The notes beneath the pieces were generated by a model. It made no database searches. It saw only the letters and a program-made list of their open reading frames with translations, and was not told the origin of the DNA. 64,000 nt of DNA from Nonomuraea sediminis (GTDB taxonomy: Bacteria; Actinomycetota; Actinomycetes; Streptosporangiales; Streptosporangiaceae): the NCBI RefSeq assembly GCF_018531495.1, contig NZ_JAHDTI010000001.1, forward strand, positions 744,001 to 808,000. The letters are read 5' to 3'. The translations under genes and the position numbers were made by a program. Positions 26,146-38,119 of this stretch are shown in pieces; the first letter of the stretch is position 1, and every line of letters starts with the position of its first letter.

Positions 26146-27341
26146 ATCACCCGCCACAGGGCGACCAGGGCTAGCAGTGCCACCACGAGCCACGCCTGGA
26201 CCAGCCCCGCGATGGCGGCCACGACCGGCGGAGCGACCACCGTGGGCAGCGCCCAGCCCCACAGCCAGCGCCGCTCCGCCCGGTTGGCCACGCCGAGCAC
26301 GGCCGAGGCCAGGAAGTACAGGGCCAGCCCGCCGCACAGCACCCAGACGATGCCCCCGTGCAGGTGCGCGGACGGGGCCTCGGCGACCACGCCGAGGCCG
26401 GCGGCGGTGGCGGTGATCCCGGCGGTCATCACGTAGTGCGCGGGCAGCGCGACGGCGGGTTTGAGCCCCTTCTCGCTGGCGTCGGGCACGGCGCTCAGCC
26501 CGTACTGCAGCGTCAGCCACCACAGCGCCACGATCAGCCCGAACCCGCCGAGCGCGGCCAGGCCGAGCTCCTTGACCCAGCTCTTGCCCGAGGCGGCGAC
26601 CACCACCTGCATGACGGCCTCGCCGAGCACGATGATGACGAACAGGCCCAGCCGCTCCCCCAGGTGCGCCGGGTGCAGGATGGCGGCGGTGGGCACCGTG
26701 ATCTCCTGGGTCCGCAGCCCGTGCCCCCTCCTGCTCTCCTCCCGCTTGCGCAGCCGCTCGGCCTGCTCCTGCGCCTGCTTCACCACCCTGTCCGGGCTCA
26801 GGCTCGCGTGGATGGTGAAGGTGAGGTCCAGTACGACACCCAGCCCCCACAGCACGTACCGCCACGCCACCGGGTCGCCGGGGGCGGGCGGGTCGATCCA
26901 GAGCGAGGCCACCCACGGGATCACGCCCACGCCGATGTGCACCGAGGGCCAGGAGATCAGGATATTGCCGGACCCCTGCAGGGAGCGGGCCGCGACGGCG
27001 CGGCAGAAGACGTAGGCGGCGATGAACCAGGGGTCGTGGGTGTTGTCACCGGTGCCGGAGCCCAGCGCGTGGCCGACGTCGGGTGCGGCGGCGGCCATGA
27101 CCGCGATGCCGAACATGCACAGGAGCATGCTGCGCACGCGCGTCTTGTCGCCCCTGACGTTGGCGTAGAGCGACATCGACGTCCAGACGCTCCACACCGC
27201 GTAATACAGCAAGGCGAACAGCGCCACGTCGAGCCAGGTCGGATGCTGCAGGCGGTGCGCCAGCTGGGCGACCGCCACCACCGCGACGAGGTCGAAGAAG
27301 AGTTCCAGCCAGCTGGCGTGCCGCTCACCCGGGTCAGTCAC
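26109..27341 (-). CDS. Low-temperature-requirement A (LtrA) family membrane protein
   Basis: A 410-residue protein with about eleven membrane helices. The N-terminus RHASWLELFFDLVAVVAVAQLAHRL is the LtrA hallmark (W-x-E-L-F-F-D-L). The function is unknown; LtrA was named from a Listeria growth phenotype. The ATG is only two bases after the stop of the rpsD paralogue, so the two genes are probably co-transcribed, an unexpected pairing. It overlaps the convergent channel gene by 37 nt. Confidence 0.88.
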   Translation of the reverse strand: MTDPGERHASWLELFFDLVAVVAVAQLAHRLQHPTWLDVALFALLYYAVWSVWTSMSLYANVRGDKTRVRSMLLCMFGIAVMAAAAPDVGHALGSGTGDNTHDPWFIAAYVFCRAVAARSLQGSGNILISWPSVHIGVGVIPWVASLWIDPPAPGDPVAWRYVLWGLGVVLDLTFTIHASLSPDRVVKQAQEQAERLRKREESRRGHGLRTQEITVPTAAILHPAHLGERLGLFVIIVLGEAVMQVVVAASGKSWVKELGLAALGGFGLIVALWWLTLQYGLSAVPDASEKGLKPAVALPAHYVMTAGITATAAGLGVVAEAPSAHLHGGIVWVLCGGLALYFLASAVLGVANRAERRWLWGWALPTVVAPPVVAAIAGLVQAWLVVALLALVALWRVIYRASTPAPAEA

Positions 27342-27343
27342 GG

Positions 27344-27964
27344 CTAACGAGAATAGAACTCAACCACGAGTTGCTCATCCACGGGGACCGCGATCTGCTC
27401 GCGCTCGGGCCTGCCGGTCAGCGTGAAGCGCAGCTCGGCCAGGTCGACCACCAGGTAGGGGGCGGTCCGCTCGTCGGCGTGGACGCCTTCGGCGGCGGCC
27501 ACGAACGGCTGCATCCTCTTCGATCGCTCGCGCACCGCGACGACCTGCCCCGGCTTGACCAGGTAGCTGGGGATGTCGACCTTGCGGCCGTCGACGGAGA
27601 TGTGGCCGTGGCTGATGTACTGCCTGGCGGCGTAGATCGAGGGCGCCAGACCGGCCCGCAGCACCAGCGAAGCCAGCCGCGACTCGAGCAGCGTGACCAG
27701 CTCCGCGCCGGAGGCGCCCGGCTTGCGGACGGCCAGGTCCCAGTAGCGGCGCAGCTGGCGCTCGGACACGTCGTAGTACCAGCGCAGCTTCTGCTTCTCC
27801 ATCAGGCGCATGCCGTAGTCGCCGGTGCTGCGGCGGTTGGTCTTGCGGCCGTGCTCGCCCGGCGGGTACGGGCGCTGCTCGAAGTAGCGGACGGCTTTCC
27901 TGGTCAGCGGCACGCCCGCGCGACGCGACAGCCGCACCTTCGGACCGGTGTAGCGCACATTCAC
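27344..27964 (-). CDS. rpsD: Ribosomal protein S4, probable second copy
   Basis: A 206-residue S4 with no cysteine at all. RPYPPGEHGRKTNRRSTGDYGMRLMEKQKLRWYYDVSERQL and the S4 domain (residues ~95-155, LESRLASLVLRAGLAPSIYAARQYISHGHISVDGRKVD) are intact. It is not beside rpsM, rpsK or rpoA, where the main actinobacterial rpsD often lies, so it may be a paralogue; if the genome has no other rpsD, it is the only copy. Cysteine-free S4 paralogues usually replace zinc-binding forms under metal stress. It diverges from the HugZ-like gene across iron boxes and leads into ltrA. Confidence 0.88.
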   Translation of the reverse strand: MNVRYTGPKVRLSRRAGVPLTRKAVRYFEQRPYPPGEHGRKTNRRSTGDYGMRLMEKQKLRWYYDVSERQLRRYWDLAVRKPGASGAELVTLLESRLASLVLRAGLAPSIYAARQYISHGHISVDGRKVDIPSYLVKPGQVVAVRERSKRMQPFVAAAEGVHADERTAPYLVVDLAELRFTLTGRPEREQIAVPVDEQLVVEFYSR

Positions 27965-27974
27965 CTCAATGTGA

Positions 27975-28008
27975 TTAGGTAATCCTTACTTAGGTAAGCC
28001 TAACCTAG
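27975..28008. promoter_or_regulatory. Iron box (DmdR/IdeR type), possibly two overlapping sites
   Basis: TTAGGTAAGCCTAACCTAG (27990-28008) matches the actinobacterial iron-box consensus TTAGGTTAGGCTAACCTAA closely. A second, weaker box starts at 27975 (TTAGGTAATCCTTACTTAG) and overlaps the first. The pair lies 19 bp before the HugZ-like ATG and 11 bp before the rpsD start on the other strand, so an iron-loaded repressor would block both promoters. Confidence 0.75.
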
Positions 28009-28026
28009 CATGCCAAGGAGTCACCC

Positions 28027-28728
28027 ATGCTGCCGATCCCCGAGCGGATCCGCACCCTCGCCGCGACCGCGAGCCTCGCCCGGCTGTCCGTGGACGGCGT
28101 GCCCTCCCCCGCCCGCGGCGGCGTGGACGGGCGCGGCCGCCCCGTGCTGCTGGTGTGTCCGGGCGAGCCGCTGCACGGGCTGCGCGAGGACGCCGTGGTG
28201 TCGGTGAACCTGACGGCGATGCGCCTGCTCGGCGAGGTGGAGCACCCGCGCGGCCTGCTCGAGGTGCAGGGCTGGATCGAGCCGGTGCCCGCGGAGCAGG
28301 CGCGCGAGGCGGCCGTCTCGGTCGCCGCCCGCCATGCCGACGAGAGCCTGTTCGACGCACTCGAGCGGTACGGCGAGCCGGACGTGCCCCGCCTGCTCAG
28401 GCTCGACGTGGGCCAGGTCGTCTACCTGACGGGGCAAGAGTCCGGCGTGCTGGACGCCGACGACTACCTGGCGGCGGCGCCCGACCCGCTGACGGAGACC
28501 GCCGAACGGGTGCTGGCCCACGTCAACGGCTCGCACCGGGCGCAGCTCGCCATCGGCGTGGCCAGACAGCTCGGCGAGCACGTGGGCGAGGCGTGGCTGT
28601 GGGAGCTGGACAGGTTCGGCGCGACGGTGCGCGCGGACGAGGCGCTGATCCGCTTCCCCTGGCCCACACCCGCGCACAGCGCCCCCTGCCTGGAGACAGC
28701 CCTGCGTGGCCTGCTGTGCACGTGCTGA
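28027..28728 (+). CDS. HugZ-like (pyridoxamine-5'-phosphate-oxidase fold, DUF2470) protein
   Basis: A 233-residue protein. Residues ~1-140 form a split-barrel FMN/heme-type domain; residues ~155-232 (ETAERVLAHVNGSHRAQLAI onwards) form the DUF2470 domain that holds the heme ligand region in HugZ. HugZ-type proteins break down heme or store it under iron limitation. The iron box directly upstream fits that role well. AAGGAG lies 6 nt before the ATG. Heme oxygenase activity itself is inferred. A weak hairpin follows the stop at about 28736-28760. Confidence 0.82.
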   Translation: MLPIPERIRTLAATASLARLSVDGVPSPARGGVDGRGRPVLLVCPGEPLHGLREDAVVSVNLTAMRLLGEVEHPRGLLEVQGWIEPVPAEQAREAAVSVAARHADESLFDALERYGEPDVPRLLRLDVGQVVYLTGQESGVLDADDYLAAAPDPLTETAERVLAHVNGSHRAQLAIGVARQLGEHVGEAWLWELDRFGATVRADEALIRFPWPTPAHSAPCLETALRGLLCTC

Positions 28729-28817
28729 TGAGCGAAGCTGAAGATTCGCTGTGAATCAGCCAAGGGTCCTGTCACTTTGGCCGGATCCGTCCCCACCTGT
28801 CACTAGCATCTCCGCCT

Positions 28818-29303
28818 GTGAACGACCCCCACCCCACGGCTGTCTTCGTCGACCACAGCGGCCGGCGCAGGCGCCTGCTGATGGTGGCAGCCGTGGCCGG
28901 CGCCATCCTCCTGCTGGGCATGGCGGCGATCCTGATCGGCGGGGCGTTCTCCAACACCACCCTGGACGTGGTGGGCTGGCCCGGCGGGGGCCCGCAGGGT
29001 AAGCCGGTTCCCGGCGCGAGCACGTCGGCGCCCGCCACCCGGACCCCGACCCGCCGCCCCACCTCCTCGCCGGCACCTGAGCCGACGCCCTCGCGGTCCC
29101 GGAGCACCACGCCCACACTCACGCCGACGCCGTCCAGGAGTCGCACGCCGACGCGCACGCCCTCCCCGACGCCCACCGCCAGGCGGACCTCGGCCACTCC
29201 GACGCCCACGCCCACGCAGACGGCCACCACGGACCCGCCGCCCGGCAGGACCAAGGAGCCTCCGGGCCTGGACCCGACCAAGACGCACGGCCCGAAGAAG
29301 TGA
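28818..29303 (+). CDS. Small membrane protein with Ser/Thr/Pro-rich extracellular tail
   Basis: A 161-residue protein. A basic stretch (GRRRRLL) leads into one membrane helix (residues ~20-42), then NTTLDVVGWPGG and a long low-complexity tail of TPTRTPSP-type repeats, likely O-glycosylated or wall-spanning. It overlaps the NodB-GT2 gene by 4 nt (GTGA). It is clearly a paralogue of the protein at 31484: both have RRR before the helix and the motif F-x-x-T-x-L-x-x-x-G-x-P-G after it. No function is known; a partner of the polysaccharide enzyme is plausible. Confidence 0.75.
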   Translation: MNDPHPTAVFVDHSGRRRRLLMVAAVAGAILLLGMAAILIGGAFSNTTLDVVGWPGGGPQGKPVPGASTSAPATRTPTRRPTSSPAPEPTPSRSRSTTPTLTPTPSRSRTPTRTPSPTPTARRTSATPTPTPTQTATTDPPPGRTKEPPGLDPTKTHGPKK

Positions 29304-31426
29304 GCACGACCGCCACCACGCGGCTCCAGGCTCCGCGCAGGCAGCCGGACCCGCGCGGTCACTGGTTCCTCGTCCTGACCGGCCTGCTGCTGATGACCGG
29401 CGCGCTGGTGCTCAACGGTTACGCCACCAACGCGGTCGGAGAGACCCACGCCGCCCCCGCGGCCTCCGCCGACGAGGACCTGGCGGGTGTCGACCGCGGC
29501 GGCCCGCTCGTCAACCTCACCGGCAAGGGCTCGCAGAGCGCGCGCGTGCCCGCCAAGACGGTCGCGCTCACCTTCGACGACGGGCCCGACCCCGTCTGGA
29601 CGCCCAAGCTGCTCGACGTGCTCAAGCGCCACGGCGCCAAGGCCACGTTCTTCGCCGTCGGAGCCCGGGTCGCCGAGAACCCCGACCTGGCGCGGCGCAT
29701 CGTCGCCGAGGGGCACGAACTGGGCAACCACACCTACGCCCACGCCGACCTCACCGGCGTGTCGGCCTGGCGGCTGCGGCTGGAGGTGTCGCTCACGCAG
29801 AAGGTGATCGCGGGCGCCACCGGGTTCCAGACCAGGCTGGTGCGCCTGCCGTACTCCTCCACCCCGGAATCCGTCACGGGCCCGCAGGTGGCCGCGATGC
29901 GCGAGCTGGGCAGCGCCGGTTACCTGGTGGCGCTGGCCGACCTGGACACCAAGGACTGGAGCAAGCCGGGCGTCGACAAGATCGTGAAGGCCGGGATCCC
30001 GTCGCAGGGGCGCGGCGCGGTGATCATGATGCACGACTCGGGCGGTGACCGCGCGCAGACGGTCGCCGCGCTCGACCGGCTGCTCACCCGGCTCGACCGC
30101 GACGGCTACCGCGCCACGACGCTGACGCTGGCGCTCGGGCTCGGCTCGGCCTACCTGCCCGCCGGCGGGTTCGACCGGGTGACGGGGTCGGCGCTGAGCG
30201 ACGCGCAGCGCGTGTCCGCCGCGTTCACCCTCACGCTGTCGTGGGTGCTGGCGATCGCGGGCGTGCTCACGCTCGCCCGGCTGCTGTTCTTCCTGGTGCT
30301 CGCCTGGCTGCACGTACGGCGGGCCAGGCGCGGCAGGCGCCGGGCCGGCGCGGCCCCGCCCTGGCCCGCACCGCCGGCGGTCAGCGTGATCGTCCCCGCC
30401 TACAACGAGGAGGTGGGCATCGAGGCGACCATCCGCTCGCTGGTGAACACCGCCTACCGCGGGCCGGTCGAGGTGATCGTCGTGGACGACGGCTCCAGCG
30501 ACGCCACGGCCGAGCGGGCGACCGGGCTCGGCCTGCCGCAGGTCCGGGTGCTGCGGCAGCCCAACGGCGGCAAGCCGGCCGCGCTCAACACCGGCATCGC
30601 GCACGCCTCGCACGAGATCCTGATCATGGTGGACGGCGACACCGTGTTCCAGCCGGACACCATCGGCCATCTGATCGAGCCGCTGCGCGATCCCGGGGTC
30701 GGCGCCGTCAGCGGCAACACCAAGGTGGGCAACCGGCGCGGGATGCTCGGCCGCTGGCAGCACATCGAGTACGTGATCGGCTTCAACCTGGACCGGCGCG
30801 CCTTCGACCTGCTGGGATGCATGCCGACCGTGCCCGGCGCCATCGGCGCGTTCCGCCGGACGGCGCTGGCCCAGGTGGGCGGGCTGAGCGTGGACACGCT
30901 CGCCGAGGACACCGACCTGACGATGGCGATCTGCCGGGCCGGTTGGCGGGTGGTCTACGAGGAGAAGGCGCTGGCCTGGACCGAGGCGCCCACCTCGATC
31001 GGCCAGCTGTGGCGCCAGCGCTACCGCTGGTGCTACGGCACGCTGCAGGCCATGTGGAAGCACCGCAGGGCGGCCGTGGAACGCGGCACGTTCGGCCGCC
31101 GCGGGCTCGGCTACCTGACGCTGTTCCAGGTGCTGCTGCCGCTGCTGGCGCCGGTCGTGGACGTCATGGCGGTCTACAGCGTGCTGGTCGGCGACCCGCT
31201 GCCCGTCGTGGCGGTGTGGGCGGGGTTCGTGCTGGTACAGGCGCTGGCCGGCTGGTACGCGCTGCGGGTCGACAGGGAGCGGGCCTCGGTGCTGTGGGTG
31301 CTGCCGCTGCAGCAGTTCGTCTACCGCCAGCTGATGTATTTCGTGGTGATCCAGTCGGTGGTCACCGCGGTGCTCGGCGTGCGGCTGCGCTGGCAGACGA
31401 TCCGGCGCGAGGGCACATTTTCTTGA
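29300..31426 (+). CDS. NodB polysaccharide deacetylase fused to GT2 glycosyltransferase
   Basis: A 708-residue bifunctional membrane enzyme. TM1 (22-43) is followed by an extracellular NodB domain with TFDDGPDP (91-98), HELGNHTYAH (~137-146), RLPYS, DWSKPG and MMHDSGG, all five deacetylase motifs. Two helices (~305-335) lead to a cytosolic family-2 synthase domain with VDDGSSDAT, DGDT, EDTDLT and QRYRW, then C-terminal helices (~605-690) for the polymer channel. It resembles hyaluronan/chitin/PNAG-type synthases. It probably makes and N-deacetylates a secreted amino-sugar polymer. It is flanked by two paralogous small membrane proteins. Confidence 0.92.
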   Translation: MSTTATTRLQAPRRQPDPRGHWFLVLTGLLLMTGALVLNGYATNAVGETHAAPAASADEDLAGVDRGGPLVNLTGKGSQSARVPAKTVALTFDDGPDPVWTPKLLDVLKRHGAKATFFAVGARVAENPDLARRIVAEGHELGNHTYAHADLTGVSAWRLRLEVSLTQKVIAGATGFQTRLVRLPYSSTPESVTGPQVAAMRELGSAGYLVALADLDTKDWSKPGVDKIVKAGIPSQGRGAVIMMHDSGGDRAQTVAALDRLLTRLDRDGYRATTLTLALGLGSAYLPAGGFDRVTGSALSDAQRVSAAFTLTLSWVLAIAGVLTLARLLFFLVLAWLHVRRARRGRRRAGAAPPWPAPPAVSVIVPAYNEEVGIEATIRSLVNTAYRGPVEVIVVDDGSSDATAERATGLGLPQVRVLRQPNGGKPAALNTGIAHASHEILIMVDGDTVFQPDTIGHLIEPLRDPGVGAVSGNTKVGNRRGMLGRWQHIEYVIGFNLDRRAFDLLGCMPTVPGAIGAFRRTALAQVGGLSVDTLAEDTDLTMAICRAGWRVVYEEKALAWTEAPTSIGQLWRQRYRWCYGTLQAMWKHRRAAVERGTFGRRGLGYLTLFQVLLPLLAPVVDVMAVYSVLVGDPLPVVAVWAGFVLVQALAGWYALRVDRERASVLWVLPLQQFVYRQLMYFVVIQSVVTAVLGVRLRWQTIRREGTFS

Positions 31427-31483
31427 TCACGATTAGCCCGGTCCGGTGCCATTCGGTGCGCGGCGTCACTATCATCGACGGTC

Positions 31484-32002
31484 GTGGGACTGACCGAGCA
31501 ACGCAGACGCATCGTGATGGCGGTCAGCGTGCTGGTCGGCACGCTCATGCTGGCCTTCTCCGCGGTCCTGGTCGGTGAGGCGTTCACCGGCACCTCGCTC
31601 AACCTGATCGGGATGCCCGGCGCCGATTCGCCCCGGAGCCACCGCTCGGAGGCGGCCGCGATCGAGTCGAAGTCGGGCTCCTCGCCGCGCACGTCTCCCG
31701 CGCGCCGCCAGCCGGCCGTACCGCCTGCCACGATCAGGAATCACACGCGGGCCACCCAGCAGCCCGACCAGCCCCTGCGGACCGTCTCCCCCCGGCCTGC
31801 CGCCACGCCCAGCCCGGTGGGGACCACGCCGCGGCCGGTGTCGGCCGCGCCGATCCCGCCCGGGCAGGTGACGTTCCTGCCCGCGCCGCAACGCACCGTC
31901 AAGCCGCGCAAGTCCCCCAGCCCGAGCCCGTCGTGGACGCGCCGCCCCAGAACCCCCAAGCCCACGACCAAGCCCCGCGTCCAACACGAAAGCGACGAGT
32001 AA
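31484..32002 (+). CDS. Second small membrane protein flanking the NodB-GT2 gene
   Basis: A 172-residue protein with the same layout as the protein at 28818: QRRRIVM, one membrane helix (residues ~9-32), FTGTSLNLIGMPGA, and a Pro/Ser/Thr/Arg-rich tail. It starts at a GTG 57 bp after the synthase stop. The duplicated position on both sides of the synthase suggests that the pair works with it, for example as export or cell-wall guides. No catalytic residues are visible. Confidence 0.72.
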   Translation: MGLTEQRRRIVMAVSVLVGTLMLAFSAVLVGEAFTGTSLNLIGMPGADSPRSHRSEAAAIESKSGSSPRTSPARRQPAVPPATIRNHTRATQQPDQPLRTVSPRPAATPSPVGTTPRPVSAAPIPPGQVTFLPAPQRTVKPRKSPSPSPSWTRRPRTPKPTTKPRVQHESDE

Positions 32003-32396
32003 CCCCAGGCGCCGGCTCTCGCCGTACCCCGGCTCTGCTTGCCCGCCGCACGGGCGCCGACCTTCGCCCTACCGCGGGCCCTGGTTGCTCGCCGTACAGG
32101 GCGCCGGTCTTCGCCATACCTCGACTCGCCGACGCGGCGCCTGGCCATGCTCGGGGCCGAGGGAAGCTGCGGCGCCTGCTCGTCCCGGGAGCGTGGAGCG
32201 CGGTGCAGGGTGCCGATTTCGCCCTACTGCGGGGTCCTGGTTGCTCGCCGTACAGGGCGCCGGTCTTCGCCGTACCACGGCTCGCCGACGCGGCGCCTGG
32301 TTGGGCTCGGGCCGAGGGAGGCTGCGGGGCTCCCGGCGTTCGTTGCGGGAGCACGGGGCGCGGTGCAGGATGCCGACCGCGGGCTCTGGTGTGGGG
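32003..32396. repeat. Gene-free tandem repeat of 156 bp containing family-2 copies E and F
   Basis: CTGGTTGCTCGCCGTACAGG occurs at 32081 and again at 32237, and similarity continues through both units (32081-32236; 32237 to ~32392). Each begins with a family-2 element (E 32081-32145, F 32237-32301; reverse-complement of 11091-11151). A degenerate half unit lies at 32003-32080. Frames through the block on both strands are repeat-derived and not supported as genes. It separates two convergent genes. Confidence 0.75.
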
Positions 32397-33584
32397 CTAG
32401 ACGACCGCGGGGCGGTGGGTGAGGGAATCGTCCACCGCGTCGGGGGAGAGGACGTGGTCGAGGACCATCACCGCGCATCCGGTGATGCCGGCGCCCGAGC
32501 CCATGCGTGACGGCTCGATGCGCAGGCGGCGGGTCGCCAGGGCGGTCGAGCGGCGGTAGACGACCTCTCTGATGCTGGACACCAGCGGCCCGAACGCCTC
32601 GGCCACGTCGCCGCCGAGCACGACCACCGACGGGTTGAGAATGTTGACGGCCCCGGCGAGCACCTCGCCGATACGCCGCCCGGCCTCGCGCACGATCGCC
32701 ATCGTGCCCGCGTCGCCCGCGCGCACCAGCTTGGTCACGTCGGCGATGGTCTTGACGTCGCGCCCGGCCTCGCGCAGTTCGCGCAGCAGCGCCGTACCGC
32801 TGGCCACCGAGTCGACGCAGTCGATGTTGCCGCAGCGGCACAGCACGCCGCCGCCGTCACGCACGGGGATGTGCCCGATCTCCCCCGCCGCGCCGAGCGC
32901 TCCGCGCAGGATCTCGCCACCCGCGATCACGCCGGCGCCGATCCTGGTGGAGACCTTGACGAACATCAGATCGCCCAGCTCCGGATAGACGCCGCGGTGC
33001 TCGCCGATGGCCAGCACGTTCACGTCGTTGTCGACCAGCACGGGCACGTCGAAGCGGGCCCGGATCAGCGGCGGGATCACCACGCCCGTCCACGAGGCCA
33101 TCACCCTGGCGCTCTCGGTGCGTCCCTCGGCGAACTCGACGGTGGCGGGCACGCCCATCCCCACGCCGCGCACCATCGCGTGCGGCCGGTCGCCGAGCAG
33201 CTCCTCCCAGGTGTCCATGAGCAGCGGCAGGACGACTTCCGGCCCCTCCTCGACGTCGATGGCGAAGTCGCGCCCGTCGATCTCGCGCCCTGCCAGATCG
33301 CAGACCGCCACCCGGGTACGGCTCGCGCCCAGCGCGGCCACCAGCACCACGCCGCCCGCGGCGTTGAACTCGAGCCTGACGGGCGGCCTGCCTCCGGTGG
33401 AGGGGGCGTCGGCACGCTCGACGACCAGGCCGCGTTCCAGCAGCTCACCCACCCGCAGCTGGACCGCGGGACGGGACAGGCCGGTCACCCTGCCGAGGTC
33501 GACCCGCGTGACGGCCTCACCCGTGCGGATGAGTCGGAGCACGTCGCCGCTGGTGGCCAGGTGCCCGGAGGTACGTCGAGACAT
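32397..33584 (-). CDS. ROK-family (NagC/XylR) transcriptional repressor
   Basis: A 395-residue regulator. An N-terminal winged helix (residues ~10-70, VTRVDLGRVTGLSRPAVQLRVGELLERGLV) precedes a ROK domain with the sugar-binding GIGHIP-like segment GEIGHIPV and the zinc motif CRCGNIDCVDS (residues ~233-243). ROK repressors of this type bind glucose or its phosphate. It diverges from the Entner-Doudoroff operon 142 bp away and probably controls it, with an inverted repeat at 33616-33632 as a candidate site. Confidence 0.9.
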   Translation of the reverse strand: MSRRTSGHLATSGDVLRLIRTGEAVTRVDLGRVTGLSRPAVQLRVGELLERGLVVERADAPSTGGRPPVRLEFNAAGGVVLVAALGASRTRVAVCDLAGREIDGRDFAIDVEEGPEVVLPLLMDTWEELLGDRPHAMVRGVGMGVPATVEFAEGRTESARVMASWTGVVIPPLIRARFDVPVLVDNDVNVLAIGEHRGVYPELGDLMFVKVSTRIGAGVIAGGEILRGALGAAGEIGHIPVRDGGGVLCRCGNIDCVDSVASGTALLRELREAGRDVKTIADVTKLVRAGDAGTMAIVREAGRRIGEVLAGAVNILNPSVVVLGGDVAEAFGPLVSSIREVVYRRSTALATRRLRIEPSRMGSGAGITGCAVMVLDHVLSPDAVDDSLTHRPAVV

Positions 33585-33615
33585 CGGCTAAGTGAATCAC
33601 AAGAGGTTAGGTCAT

Positions 33616-33632
33616 GAAAAGTCGCTACTTTC
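33616..33632. promoter_or_regulatory. Inverted repeat in the zwf promoter region
   Basis: GAAAAGT-CGCT-ACTTTC is an imperfect inverted repeat in an AT-rich stretch (33600-33660) between the ROK repressor and zwf. It lies 95 bp before the zwf ATG and 32 bp from the repressor start, and is a candidate operator for the ROK protein or promoter core for either gene. Confidence 0.4.
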
Positions 33633-33726
33633 TTATCTCAAATAGCAAAACTCTGCTTGTGTGGGCACTAAACCCTCGCTAGTGTCCGTTCTGTCCTTGC
33701 TTGGTAGATCATCGGAGTTCTCTGCC

Positions 33727-37111
<3,385 letters not shown>

Positions 37112-37115
<4 letters not shown>

Positions 37116-38119
37116 ACCGGATATATCCGGAAAAGGGCGGTGCGCTGCCCTGGCTCGTCGCCGACATCGGCGGCACCAACGCCCGGTTCGGGCTCGTCAC
37201 CTCCCCCGGCGCGGCACCCGAGCGGATCGCCGTGCTCGCGGGGGCCGACCACGCCACCCTCCCGGAAGCCGTAGCCGCCTATCTCGCGGATCACGCGGGC
37301 GGAGTGCGGCCGGGGGCGGCCTGCGTGGCCGTGGCGGGTCCCATCGAGGGCGAGTCCTACCGGCTGACGAACCTGCCGTGGGAAGGGTCGGTCCGCGACC
37401 TCGGCATCCCGTACGCCGTGCTGCTGAACGACTTCGAGGCGCTGGCCGTCTCGCTGCCGCACCTGTCCGGCGACGACCTGGTCTCGCTCGGCGGTCCCGC
37501 GCCGGCGCACGGCGTGAAGGCGGTGCTCGGCCCGGGCACCGGGCTGGGCGTGGCGGGGCTGGTGCCGGCCGAGCACGGCTGGACCCCGATCCCCGGCGAG
37601 GGCGGCCACGTCACCGTGCCGGTGCTCGAGGCCCGCGAACTGGAGATCGTGCGCGTGCTGCACGCGCAGGGACTGACGCACGTGCAGGCCGAGCACGTGC
37701 TGTCGGGCCCCGGCCTGGTGCGGTTGCACCGCGCGCTGGCCGCCGTCAACGGCGTGGCCGCACCCGAGGTGAGCGCTTCGGACATCGTGGCGCGGCTGGA
37801 CGACTCGCTGTGCGCCGAGACCGTCGAGGTGTTCTGCGCGATACTGGGGAGCTTCGCCGGGAACGTCGCCCTGACGCTGGGCGCCCGCGGGGGCGTCTAT
37901 CTCGGCGGCGGCGTGCTCCCCCGTATCGTGGACCGCGTGCGCGCCAGCCACTTCCGCGCCCGCTTCGAGTCCACGCCCAACCTCACCGACTACCTGTCGG
38001 CCATCGCGACGACGCTGATCGTGGCGCCGCAGCCCGCGCTCACCGGCGCGGCGGCGTGGCTGACCCAGCAGCTGACCCCAGCCCCCACCCACCGGAGGAA
38101 GACCTATGAGCCTGCTTGA
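37112..38119 (+). CDS. glk: Glucokinase, proteobacterial (Glk) type
   Basis: A 335-residue ATP-dependent glucokinase. The phosphate motif [12 protein letters not shown] (residues ~18-29), LLNDFEALA with the catalytic aspartate (~109), [11 protein letters not shown] and PGEGGHV place it in the hexokinase-like Glk family (COG0837), unlike the ROK glucokinases common in actinomycetes. It begins with an ATGA overlap on edd and its 3' end overlaps eda by 14 nt. Glucose phosphorylation inside an ED operon follows the layout seen in Pseudomonas and Zymomonas-type clusters. Confidence 0.93.

Noticed and set aside
27975..28008. Zur (zinc) box upstream of the S4 paralogue
   Set aside because: The site matches TTAGGTTAGGCTAACCTAA-type iron boxes and lacks the TGAAAATGATTTTCA-type core of Zur sites.
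31741..32400. Frames over the 32-kb tandem repeat that repeat an ALYGEQPG motif
   Set aside because: The protein repeat only mirrors the 156-bp DNA repeat; frames on both strands are equally open because of GC bias.
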